A stretch of DNA of 64,000 nucleotides, taken from NCBI GenBank assembly GCA_009746045.1, contig RPFO01000154.1, positions 8,928,193 through 8,992,192 on the forward strand. Reading direction: 5' to 3'. Below the pieces are notes generated by a model. It saw only the letters and a program-made list of their open reading frames with translations, had not been told where the DNA came from and searched no databases. The position numbers and the translations under genes were made by a program. Positions 48,219-57,385 of this stretch are shown piece after piece. This stretch comes from Mesostigma viride. Its lineage: Eukaryota; Streptophyta; Mesostigmatophyceae; Mesostigmatales; Mesostigmataceae. Positions within the stretch are counted from its first letter, which is position 1. Every line of letters begins with the position of its first letter.

Positions 48219-49600
48219 CTAATCTACACTACTGATATATTCCCTAGACTGGGGTGGCTGGGGTGGCAGGGGGCGCCTGCCAGGGCTTATGGTCGACGTG
48301 GATGACGGCCCCCCTCCAGTATACCGGTTTCCCCCCCGCGCTCTGCCGGAGCTGAAGGTAGATCGGCCATATAGCTCGCGTCGCCGTTGTTGCTGGGCCA
48401 GGGTCAAGTCGTCGTCCAGCGTGTAGCGAGTCCTCGAGAGCTTCTTGCGGCATTTAAGGAACGACAGCTTATCCGACATGTACTTAAAGGTGAGGAACAC
48501 GGGGGCCGGGCCAGCCTTACCCCGCGCGCGGGGAAGGCGGACAGCCGACATCCGCAGCTCACCAGTGAGTTGCATGGGGGCAAGAATGTCGCGCCTACTT
48601 AATTAATTAATTAATAGACACGTGACTGCGTCGCGCCTAAATGCCATGAGAAGAGTCTTCGAGGTCTCGTCGGCCGGCTGGTCGAAGTGCTTGACGATGA
48701 CATTGTGGCTGCGCTGGGTGCGGTCGGCCTCCTCACGGAGGTCGAGTGCTTGTTGCTTGAGCTGTGCCGCGATGGTGGAGGTGGTGTGGTGCTTAAGCAA
48801 GTCCGCCCAGGTCTGGGAGGAAGGAGTGTCGCTGGCTGGGCCAGCAGATGCCGGCTGGGCAGAGATGTCCTTCACCGCCTGGGCGGTGAGGCCTGCGGTG
48901 TGTCACAGGCACTCAATGGCGATGGCGTTGTCCTTGAGGCACTGGTCGATGTCTAGAAGCTGGGCTTTGATGTCGGGGGTGGAGGTGGAGGCGGCAGTGG
49001 AGGTGGAGGCGAGGAGGGTGGAGGTGGAGGCGACGGTGGTGGAAAGGTGCCGGGAGCTCAGTAGCCAGCCTGCCCCCCATTGCTGCCACATCTGCAGCGA
49101 GGGGGTCACGTGCTGCTGGAAGGCTTCCGTAAGGATGGAGCCGGGAGTGTGGGTGCGGAGATGGATGGAGCCCAGATCTCGCCGTCAGAGCGCATGAGGA
49201 GAGAGTTGAGAACGGTGTGCTGGAGTTGGGGGCGAGCGCACCCGAACAGAGCCCGGGGGTTAAACCAGGATCCGGCCGGGGTGATGAGGCGATGGATGCT
49301 GTCGAGATGGATGCACAGGTCGTAAAGCGAGGCATAGTCCCCGAAGAAGATGCAGTGCAGAGCACTGGCCGGGAACATGTTGGTCCAGTCGTGATCATCG
49401 ACTTTGACAGGTTGGGGCCGAAAGCGTGGTTCTCTTGGGCGCGATTCTTCTGGGCGACTGCGGTTGGGATCTGGCGATGCCGAGGGCGAGGCTGCAGGAG
49501 CCGAGTGCACTACTAACGCTTGAGTAGTGTTAGTGGCCCCGCTGCCAGGCAGGCCGGGCGGAACTGCAGCCGGAGCTGCAGGCGAATTTTCTTGGCTCAT
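48219..49600 (-). pseudogene. LINE ORF1 pseudogene (nucleic-acid-binding ORF1p)
   Basis: The frame opens at M 49600 (MSQENSPAAPAAVPPG) with a Pro/Ser-rich N-terminus, followed by 'FFGDYASLYDLCIHLDSIHR'. A frameshift lies near 49135 ('GSILTEAFQQHVTPS' continues in another frame) and a TGA at about 48905-48903. From there 'WADLLKHHTTSTIAAQLKQQ' and 'VIVKHFDQPADETSKTLL' lead to the insertion of copy C at 48598-48639. Beyond it the frame resumes: 'LRMSAVRLPRA', 'GPAPVFLTFKYMSDK', 'RYTLDDDLTLAQQQRRREL', stop at 48219. That last block is the hallmark of the ORF1p RNA-binding and C-terminal domain of L1-type non-LTR elements ('DDDLTxxQ' plus a basic run). No ORF2 follows, so the element is truncated as well as broken. 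Confidence 0.7.
48598..48629 (-). mobile_element. Ultra-short non-LTR 3' end (copy C) inside the LINE ORF1
   Basis: A 32-bp insert, on the minus strand GCAGTCACGTGTCTA plus a TTAATTAA-type tail, is flanked by perfect 10-bp repeats GTCGCGCCTA at 48588-48597 and 48630-48639. Insert plus duplication is 42 bp. Ignoring them, the ORF1 frame runs straight through ('LLMAFRRD' into 'ILAPMQLTGEL'). Confidence 0.82.
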
Positions 49601-49969
49601 CGCAGCCGCCAGGCTAGCTGCGTTGCGTAGTCGAGCGTTTTCTCGTCATAATATTGCGTTTTAGAATCGGGAAAATATATCAGCGTGTGCGGCTTAGAAA
49701 GACGAAGCGATTGTGATATTCACGGCCGAATTTTGTGCCCAAGCGTGAAAGTTATGAGCTCCGCCGTCAGCCATGGCTACCTCGTGGCTCGTATTGAGCA
49801 GTCAGTGTCTGCTGCATTGAGCGCCTGCATTTTCCTCCCTTTTTTGAATTCATGTTGCAGCTTTCTGACCTTAATATATTTTTTTTCTCCCCGTGAAGGC
49901 TTGTTGGAACTGATATATTCAGTACATAGGTGGAGGTAGAATTTTTGTTGCAAAGCCTGCCCAGGCATT
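49601..49969. other. Upstream flank of the LINE ORF1, nothing else recognised
   Basis: It probably includes the 5' UTR of the ORF1 element. There is an AT-rich stretch near 49840-49890 and no coding signal. Confidence 0.35.
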
Positions 49970-50117
49970 AACTTATTATTTAATAGACACGTGACTGCGT
50001 CACGTGAGCATAAGTCCTCAGTGGGAGGGGGACATGGGATGGGATTAATTAATTAATTAATAGACACGTGACTGCGTCACGTGAGCATAAGTCCTCAGTG
50101 GGAGGGGAACATGGGAT
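49970..50117 (-). mobile_element. Two tandem copies of the dispersed non-LTR 3' end (copies D and E)
   Basis: The block AATAGACACGTGACTGCGTC, ACGTGAGCATAAGTCCTCAG, TGGGAGGGGAACATGGGAT occurs twice in a row, at about 49980-50040 and 50059-50117. An AT tail precedes each. Together they show the longest 5' extent of this subfamily, apart from copy H. Confidence 0.75.
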
Positions 50118-50950
50118 TGAATGGATGGTGTAAGCTATCTAGGTCCTAGTTACAGGGTTGTGGGCACCACGGCCCGAATCGCTATGAATGCCATATGCGG
50201 TCACACGCGGAGCCGGCCCCCACAGACTTGGGCCGGGGTGGTCTCCTTCATCACTACTTGCCATGCATCTATCCTTGCGTACCATCTGCCTCCATATTAC
50301 AACAGACAAACCAGGAGGCTGCCCGGGTGTGAGCCCGTCACGTCTAGTGTAGCATACGTCCATGCCGAGTCGATCACGAAAAGTCCACGCCGGGTGGCGG
50401 CCCTGCCGCGCGCGGCCTGGGGCACGCCAGGTGAGGACATATAAACTTTAACGCCAAGCGCATTGGCGTGTTCCTGATTCGGCATATCTGACTACGATTC
50501 GAGAGGCACCGGAAGGAGTTCATTCCGACAAGTATCAAGAAAGTTATGGCATTCCGACTTCCCCGGTCGCGCGCGAGCGCGAGCCAGCTGCTATTCAAGG
50601 TCGTACAGGAATATGTGCCGACTGCATACTGGGCCGACAGTAATTCCTGGGCTGACAGGAATCAGGTACTGTGCCTACAACGGTATTGGATTAACTGCGT
50701 CGTACGCAGGAAATAGGAACCTTAACCTGTGGTTTGCGGTACCGCAGGCTTAGTCTTGGACTATATTGGATGCAGATGCTATAATCACTGTGTGGACTGT
50801 ACTCTGTGGTCCACTGTTGTGCCTGCATAGCAGACCTGCGCTGTATAGGATCTGGACGCTGTACAGACTAGTATTGCTGTACAGGGGTGCATGTTAATCC
50901 TGAGCAGATCAGCCGAGGCTGCTCACGCCTAGCATAACACAGTGAACAAG
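50118..50950. other. No gene recognised
   Basis: Short open frames on both strands (for example 50121-50444 plus and 50598-50374 minus) carry no motif I know. CTGTACTGTGG-like short repeats near 50760-50880 are the only pattern. Confidence 0.4.
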
Positions 50951-51499
50951 TATACCGTAGTGGCTCAAATCACATTGCGAATTAATATTTTCGAATGACC
51001 CCCCGAAAAGTGCTAAAATAATGCTCCAATTTACCCCGTAAAGTATGAAAACCGGGCAGCGCCGCTACACCTGTTTCTGGCTGCAGGCCGCGGCGCAGCT
51101 AGATGAAGTGGAGCGCCGCGCTTGCCGCGCCGCGCCGCGTCGCGCCAGATTGAGAACGCGTTCAATTAGGGGCCCTGTTAGCACTGATTAGGGCCCTATT
51201 AGCACTCATTAGGGGCCCTATTAGCACTGATTAGGGGCCCTATTAATTAAGATTAGGGCCTTATGTCATACTGGTACTCATTTAATTGTCAGATAGGAAC
51301 TGCGCTTGGTGGGTAATTAATGTACTTGGTAGGTTGGAATCCAAGTCAGACACTGAACTAGGTGCCCTAATATAAACAAGCTCCCGGGCTCGAAGTTTAC
51401 CTAACACGTGCTGAACTTTCCCCGCAAAGTGTCAAAACCATGCAGAAAAACCCTCGAAAAAATATTAATTCGCAATGTGATTTGAGCCACTACGGTATA
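50951..51499. mobile_element. 549-bp MITE with about 44-bp terminal inverted repeats
   Basis: TATACCGTAGTGGCTCAAAT and onward to 50994 matches the reverse complement of 51454-51499, apart from a two-base length difference in a T run. The same trinucleotide AAG flanks both outer ends (50948-50950 and 51500-51502), possibly a 3-bp target duplication. Inside are a very CGCG-rich block (51070-51150) and a short tandem repeat. No coding capacity. Confidence 0.75.
51166..51250. repeat. Four tandem copies of a 22-24 bp repeat
   Basis: ATTAGGGGCCCTATTAGCAC units, slightly degenerate, inside the 50951-51499 MITE. Confidence 0.8.
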
Positions 51500-51863
51500 A
51501 AGAATGGGCCAGTGCCAACTGGTCATCTTGCGAGACCGCCTCACGTGTGTTGCCTTGACTTGGCGATTTCGCGTCTAAGCACTCACGTGCACGAGTGCTG
51601 TAAGCCTATCAAGGAGACACAGCTCCGTTCCAACCACGCTCTCATAATTGCTGCATTGCAACAATAATAGTATGATTCCCTATACATTGCGTGAACGCTA
51701 ACTCATATCGCCTAGGCTGCATGGGCGGGCTTGGTGCCAGCTATAGTCTATCTGATGTGTCTATCTGATCTGTGCGGGCCAGGTGCCCGGCTAGGCCGGT
51801 AGGCCCAGGCGCCTGTGCCTAATAATGTGGGAAACATAGGGCAAATCAGCGTACAAATCCTCA

Positions 51864-52986
51864 TTACTGATGTGCAAACCAAAGGGCCTTGCGCTGCATC
51901 TTGGTGACGTTGCTGTCGAGTCGTTGCTTCAGCTCCTGCGTCAGTGTCCAGGTCTCGGCGCCGTAGGTCAGGATCGTCAGAATGACGACCTTGAAGAGGT
52001 CACGCTTGACGAGCCGGGGTAGGGCGGGGTTGCTCCACCAGCGGCGGTGGTCATGGAGGGGCGCCCACGCCATGCCGATCCGTGTCGTCAGGTCGTCCTC
52101 GCAGCCGGGAAGCCAACTGCATGCCGGCGAGCAGCTTGAAGCGGCCTGAAGTAGGTACGTAGGTGACCTCGGTGTCGTCTAAGAGGCGGAGTGTGGGTGG
52201 GGGCCCTGCCGTGCATGCCGAGGGCCAGGGCCTCCGTTTTGGGGCTGATTCAGTCTAGACCAACCGCCCGAGCCTCGAGCGCCAGGCAGTCCAGCCAAAG
52301 TTGGGCAGACTCTGGCTTCTCGATGAGCGTGATGTCGTCGGCATAAATGAGGTCAGCTAGTAAATTCTGCGTCAATGTTAGTCGGCCCCCCTTCCCCAAG
52401 CTCGCTCGTGATCGCTAGGCCAGGGGCACGGCCTGCAATGCTAGCAAAGCTGAGCACGTGCCTGGCGCATAACATACTCCACTACAATAATAAACACGGG
52501 TACGGCGACAGGAGGCAACCCTGCCAGACGTGCCGGTCTGCAGTGGGCATGGCGGGGTAAAGCCGTGTCTAGTGCGCACCCGGAAGTGGTCGACCCCTCA
52601 TGCAGCGTGCGGATGACGGTAATCAGGGGAGTGGGGACGCGAGCGCGAGCAAGTACAGCCCATAGAGCGTCCCAGAGGACAGAATCAAAAGCCTTGATCA
52701 AGTCGACGAAGATCAGGATGGCGGGAAACTCACCAGGTTGCAGGAGAGCGATTTCCTCGAAGAGGCGACGCGCGACGAAGATGGCCATGACGCGGTGTTG
52801 CGCCCAAGACGAAAGCCCATTTGACTTTCCCCTAGGTGACGGTCGAGAGCAAAACGAAGGCGGTTGAGGATCATGCGCATGAACAACTTGAGTGCGGCGC
52901 TCTGTCCATGCAGACTCCTCGGTAGTTGGCGGGGACGTCGTCAAGGGGAAACTTTGTTTTTGTACATACGGTAGCTGTGCTGCCAC
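51864..52986 (-). pseudogene. LINE ORF2 reverse transcriptase pseudogene
   Basis: Minus-strand blocks in RT order: 'MAIFVARRLFEEIALL', 'ILIFVDLIKAFDSVLWDALW' (motif A, Asp in FVDL), 'TPLITVIRTLHEGSTTSG' (motif B side), 'FIIVVEYVMRQA', then 'LIYADDITLIEKPES' with the YADD catalytic box at about 52340. Next comes 'LWLDCLALEARAVG' and, after frameshifts, 'LFKVVILTILTYGAETWTL' near 51950. Frameshifts and stops (52376, 52243 and others) show it is dead. The combination of YADD and 'TYGAETW' is that of non-LTR (LINE) reverse transcriptases. Neither the 5' end nor the endonuclease domain was recognised. Confidence 0.8.
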
Positions 52987-53260
52987 TCAGGAATCGGCGG
53001 CACGTCGGCAAGCAGGATCCGGTTGCAGACGTCAAGCAGGAACCCCGTGAACGCCGTCAGCTTAATCACCGGGGCGGGGAGCTGGTCAGGGCCAACGGCG
53101 GCGTACTAAGAAGCGGAGTTGCTTGGCGGCGGTGCTCACTCTCAAGCTCGGTGAACGGCGGTAGCTAGTTGGGGTCGGCTAGGGGTTCCGTCAGGGCCGG
53201 TTACGTGTACGGTCCTGCTCGGCGGCGTGGGCGGCGCAGGGACGCCCACATGCGCCAGGC

Positions 53261-53406
53261 AGTTAGGTTAAATAGTGCCGGAACCTTTTAATTAATTCGG
53301 CCGAATGAACTTGGGTGCTCGGAAGTGGTTATTCCGGGCAAAATAGTGTGACGGACCGATTTGCCTCAGTGGGCAAAAGGTTCCGGATGGCACTTTAAAC
53401 CTAACT
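53261..53406. mobile_element. Small (146-bp) MITE with about 31-bp imperfect inverted repeats
   Basis: AGTTAGGTTAAATAGTGCC, GGAACCTTTT at the left end corresponds to the reverse complement of 53376-53406 (AGTTAGGTTTAAAGTGCC, ATCCGGAACCTTT), with a small gap. No coding capacity. Confidence 0.55.
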
Positions 53407-53670
53407 CAGGCGCCCGGCCGCCAGAGGGCCATTAGCGGCCGGAGGCGGCGGGGGGGCGCCCAGGCATGCCTTTTTTTTCCCAGCTTGGCGATGGAAAAGT
53501 CATTCCTTTATATTTCTGGTTACCATCTTAGGCCTGGTCCACACAGGCGAAATTCAGGTTGGGAAAATTTCGCGGGCTGGCTCCGCCGACGGAGGTTACA
53601 AATACATAGAATCCAGCACCTGATTCCCTCCTGTAACCGGTCCAGTCCTTTCCCACCCGAGATTTCCGCA

Positions 53671-53737
53671 TTCCTGCAGGAAAAAAAATTGGCTGGTAGA
53701 GCCTCTACCGGTCAATTTTTTCCCGTTCCGGCAGGAA
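53671..53737. repeat. 67-bp near-perfect hairpin
   Basis: TTCCTGCAGG, a run of A, then TTGGCTGGTAGAG (53671-53701) is followed directly by its near reverse complement (CCTCTACCGGTCAATTTTTT and on to GGCAGGAA at 53737). Confidence 0.7.
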
Positions 53738-53756
53738 TAGGCTCAGGAAAGAAACA

Positions 53757-54493
53757 GTTGTACAAGCTAGTGCTTATACTTTTTATCCGCAAACCTTTTG
53801 ACTAAAATTAAATTAAATTAAATTATAACATGCCTCCGTGGGGGGGTCATGTAGCACATATTTCATGATGGATGGGGTGGAGGAAGCCGCGTGATCGAAC
53901 TATCCTAACTCTATCTAGAAAATCCTAACTACACTACTCATCAAAACGGCTCCTCCGCTTGGGGGGAGGTGGCTTGCCCACAGGGTCGGGCGTGTGCGCC
54001 TTGACAATCTTCTTCCACCGCGTCTTGTCCTGCATGGCAGTCCAAAGACGGGAGAGAGAGTGGATGCGGTGCTCAAACTGGGCTGGGACCACTAGGTCGT
54101 CCAGCAACATCTGAACGTAGTTGGTGACAGGTTTCCCTACCCTTTTGGGAATGTCCGCGGGGCCAGGCCAGGTCAGAATGTGCCGCCCCGGCTGTCCAAG
54201 CCGCTGGGGGCCGGCTAGACCAAGGGTGGTGTCGACCTGGCTGGTGCGGGCGAGGTGTCCTACAAATGCTATCCTACGCTGCCTAATCTCGTCCGAAACA
54301 CGAGGCATGCCATGATACAAAGACTCTGATGACGGACGCTCGGAAAAACCTACGTTAAGGACCTGCCGGAGCATCCTGTAAACTGTGCCGTCGAGCCGAG
54401 CTGCCAGTTTGGGTGGGAGGGTCCACGCCTCGGCGCCATACGTGAGCACCGTGAGGAGTTTTGACTAAGGTAAACGCATATTCTTACATCCTG
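53757..54493. mobile_element. Right-terminal fragment of the fold-back element, split by a LINE
   Basis: GTTGTACAAGCTAGTGCTTA and onward to 53805, plus 54469-54493 (GGTAAACGCATATTCTTACA, TCCTG), together make one terminus of the fold-back family described at 54494-54896. A 653-bp LINE copy interrupts it at TTTTGACTAA. Confidence 0.75.
53806..54458 (-). mobile_element. 5'-truncated LINE insertion with 10-bp target duplication
   Basis: Flanked by TTTTGACTAA at 53796-53805 and 54459-54468. On the minus strand it encodes the RT C-terminal part from 54449: 'MLTYGAEAWTLPPKLAARLD', then 'RRIAFVGHLART', 'KTRWKKIVKA', stop near 53937. After about 130 bp of 3' UTR it ends in an (AATTT)n-type tail. The 171-codon frame is intact over its whole length, so the insertion is comparatively young. 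The sequence is related to the RT pseudogenes at 51864 and 54897. Confidence 0.82.
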
Positions 54494-54896
54494 CGCAGGA
54501 TGTAAGAATATGCGTTAACCTTAGCAAAAAGGTTTTCGCATAAAAAGTATAAGCACTATAGCTTGCACAACTTAAAACCTTGGGCGTTTGGGCGAAATAT
54601 TAAGCGGCTCCCTAACTAGGGCTTTTTACTTCCGCATCGAACTACTCATTCGATATCGAATTACTGATTCGATATTAATCCCGGGAAGGTTCGATATCTA
54701 CCTCGCGAGGCGATTAATTAGGTCCGACTGGTGCCCCGGCGGATCCTCCCAAATAATCCCTGCTCGGCACTGTCCCCACGAGGTTTCGAACCCATGACTT
54801 CCGTGCCGCGCCGGTTCTAAGTTGTACAAGCTAGTGCTTATACTTTTTATGCGGAAACCTTTTTGCTAAGGTTCACGCATATTCTTACATCCTGCG
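54494..54896. mobile_element. 403-bp fold-back element with about 79-bp inverted repeats and tRNA-like B box
   Basis: The left arm from 54494 (CGCAGGATGTAAGAATATGC, then GTTAACCTTAGCAAAAAGG) pairs with the right arm ending 54896 over about 79 bp with few mismatches. The interior has TTCGATATCGAA palindromes. On the minus strand it contains GTCATGGGTTCGAAACCTCG (about 54802-54781), which matches the RNA polymerase III B box / tRNA T-loop consensus. No protein coding. The left end abuts another terminus in a perfect 36-bp palindrome. Confidence 0.75.
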
Positions 54897-55025
54897 CCAG
54901 GGCAACTTCGTGCGCTTCGCCGCCGTGCGCGGACGGTCCCGCGCCCGGATGTTTTCCCCGACCGGGTTTGTTCCTGAATTTGCCCGTGTGGACCAGGCCT
55001 TCATTGAGGGATTCAATAAATGTCC

Positions 55026-55459
55026 ATTGTCGTGGATAGAGTCTCGCCCATATTGGTGTACAGCGCCCCTCATTGCGGTCATACGCAAACTGTACGAAGG
55101 GTCCACCACCTCGGTGCGCACTTCGTACGGGTCCACGCCCCCATGCCCGCAAAAGGGAGTGCGGCGAGGCCACGTGCTCTCGCCATACCTGTTCATCCTA
55201 TAGTTGTGGACTACGTGATGACCAAGGCCTGCAAGAGTTTTGCTCGCGTGACGCGTTGGGAACCCGGGGTGCTGGTAGCCAACCGGCGTTGGCACGGTGG
55301 GGCTGACACGCAGACCATGAATTAATTAAATGATAAGCATGTGACTGCGTCACGTGGGTGCCAACAATACAGAGTAAAGGAACCTTCAACCCTATACACA
55401 ATTACGTGAAGGAGGATCGAGGGCGCCCTAGCTTCTCTCACTGCCACAAGTGGGCAGGC
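55026..55459. repeat. 434-bp direct repeat, first copy
   Basis: It is nearly identical (about seven mismatches) to 56062-56495, at an offset of 1036 bp. It contains LINE RT motif B sequence and a copy of the non-LTR 3' tail. Confidence 0.95.
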
Positions 55460-56061
55460 AAAAGAAACAATTGCAGATCATTGCCTGCCTAGCTTGCATG
55501 GCCCGCCGACACACAAGCTGACATCATCCTAAATTAAGTAACACCGGCATGCGTCACACGCCGGCCTGAACAGTGCTGAAAACGTCACTACAAACAACGT
55601 GGCCACGCACCCCCAGGCTAGTGCGTTAACCGTACAGGTAGTTGTACAAGTTTCCCAAGACTGACAAACATAAAACTCGCCCATCGACCCCTTGGGCCGG
55701 TCCGAATCCACTATACAATAATTAATCACGACTCACTAAAGAACCCAAATCAGCCAATTCGTTAAGCAACCAGCCGACCCTACAGCTAGGTCCCCACCTA
55801 ACCTCAGCTGGTGCAACCAAACACGAATCTTGCAAGCAAGTCATATAAAACCTACAATAAATTTTCTCGGACCACTAATTTAATAGCCACCGACCCTTAT
55901 AAACAACCGGGTCATCCAAGGAAAATTCGGGCGAACAGGAAACCCTTTGTACAGATCGAATTAGTCAGCCCATGTCGCAGACAGCCTTCCACATCCAGGC
56001 CAAGGCATAGCGGCCCTATCTTTCCCGCATGCGTTAATTAAACTATATTCAGAGAAAACCG
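55460..56061. other. 602-bp spacer between the direct repeats, no gene recognised
   Basis: AT-richer DNA without coding signal, bounded precisely by the two 434-bp repeats. The origin is unknown. Confidence 0.5.
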
Positions 56062-56495
56062 ATTGTCGTGGATAGAGTCTCGCCCATATTGGTGTACAGC
56101 GCCCCTCATTGCGGTCATACGCAAACTGTACGAAGGGTCTACCACCTCGGTGCGCACTTCGTACGGGTCCACGCCCCCATGCCCGCAAAAGGGAGCGCGG
56201 TGAGGCCACGTGCTCTCGCCATACCTGTTCATCCTATAGTTGTGGACTACGTGATGACCGAGGCCTGCAAGAGTTTTGCTCGCGTGACGCGTTGGGAACC
56301 CGGGGTGCTGGTAGCCAACCGGCGTTGGCACGGTGGGGCTGACACGCAGACCATGAATTAATTAAATGATAAGCATGTGACTGCGTCACATGGTTGCCAA
56401 CAATACAGAGTAAAGGAACCTTCAACCCTATACACAATTACGTGAAGGAGGATCGAGGGCGCCCTAGCTTCTCTCACTGCCACAAGTGGGCAGGC
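56062..56495. repeat. 434-bp direct repeat, second copy
   Basis: Second copy of 55026-55459. LINE sequence continues to the right of this copy, whereas it continues to the left of the first. Confidence 0.95.
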
Positions 56496-56512
56496 CACGG
56501 ATGGACCGCGTG
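56355..56512 (-). mobile_element. 5'-truncated non-LTR 3' end (copy F), 158 bp, 11-bp target duplication
   Basis: Flanked by ACGCAGACCAT at 56344-56354 and 56513-56523. On the minus strand it ends CATGTGACGCAGTCACATG, then CTTATCATTTAATTAATT. This is a second subfamily of the dispersed 3' ends with a changed but still complementary stem. The partial duplicate at 55319-55459 carries CACGTG/CATGTG arms. Confidence 0.8.
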
Positions 56513-57144
56513 ACGCAGACCATATATGCTAGCGGAAATTATCTACACTGACAACGACGCCCTCCTCGAGGGTACAGGGCACGTGCAGACCTGGCTGGAC
56601 TGCCTAGCCATTGAGGCCCGCGTGGTGGATGGCTCGAGATCGTCAGATCGATCAGCAAGAAGACAGAGGCCCTGGCGGTCGGTCACAACAAGCTGCCGCC
56701 CGCCAGACCTCTTCCTCCTGCGTCCCTTACTGGCCCATGCAGCGTCGGGCAACTGGGCAGCCTGCTCCCCATGGGCTGCAGCAGCGCGGCTGATGTCGAG
56801 CATCGCATCCCCTCGCCTGCATGGCACGCTCTGTCGCTCTCCGCCAATACCGAGCCGGCCCTTTGGCGCCGGCCCTTAGGTAGGCATGAGAAGCAGGATG
56901 TGTTCAAGGTCCCGGTTCTCCCGGTGCTCACTTACGGCGCCGAGACGTGGACCCGAGGTCACCGACGCCCTCATGCAAGAAGTGTACGATATGCAGTGCA
57001 CATTCGTATCTAGAGAAGATTTGTATTCGGGCGCATGTGCCACTTATATCACTATAGCACAGTCAAGCAGCGTTACTAGCCTTACAGCTAGTCCGGGGCT
57101 CTTGGCTCGCATTTTAACCAGTTAGACACTTCGCGGGGCCCAAC

Positions 57145-57385
57145 GCAGGATGTAAGAATATGCGTTTACCTTAATTATAGCAAAAAGGTTTCCGCATAAA
57201 AAAGTATAAGCACTGGCTTGTACAACTTAGAACCGCCGGCGCGGCGCGGAAGTCATGGGTTCGAAACCTCGTGGGGACAGTGCCGAGCAGGGATTATTTG
57301 GGAGGATCCGCCAGGGCACCGGTCGGACCTAATTAATCACCTCGCGAGGTAGATATCGGACCTAGCTACCCGGGATTAATATCGA
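57145..57385. mobile_element. Truncated inverted copy of the fold-back element
   Basis: It starts CGCAGGATGTAAGAATATGC and continues through AAAAAGGTTTCCGCATAAAA, CTTGTACAACTTAGAACC, GTCATGGGTTCGAAACCTCG and TCGCGAGGTAGATATCG, then stops matching near 57385. It is inverted relative to the copy at 54494-54896. Confidence 0.8.

Larger units (their letters stand above)
54897..57060 (+). pseudogene. LINE reverse transcriptase pseudogene, plus strand
   Basis: In order: 'DQAFIEGFNK' (motif A remnant), 'APLIAVIRKLYEGSTTSVRT', 'PCPQKGVRRGHVLSPYLFIL' (motif B: the GVRRGxxLSP signature), 'VDYVMTKACKSFARVTRWEP', 'IIYTDNDALLEGTGHVQTWL' (YADD degraded to YTDN), 'SISKKTEALAVGHNK', 'DVEHRIPSPAWHALSLSA', 'DVFKVPVLPVLTYGAETWT'. 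It is broken by frameshifts, by a 1036-bp tandem duplication (434-bp direct repeats) and by a 158-bp insertion of copy F. It lies exactly between two oppositely oriented copies of the fold-back element. Confidence 0.75.

Noticed and set aside
54777-54804. A tRNA gene on the minus strand
   Set aside because: Only the T-loop/B-box part is recognisable. No acceptor, D or anticodon arm could be folded, so it is at most a tRNA-derived remnant.
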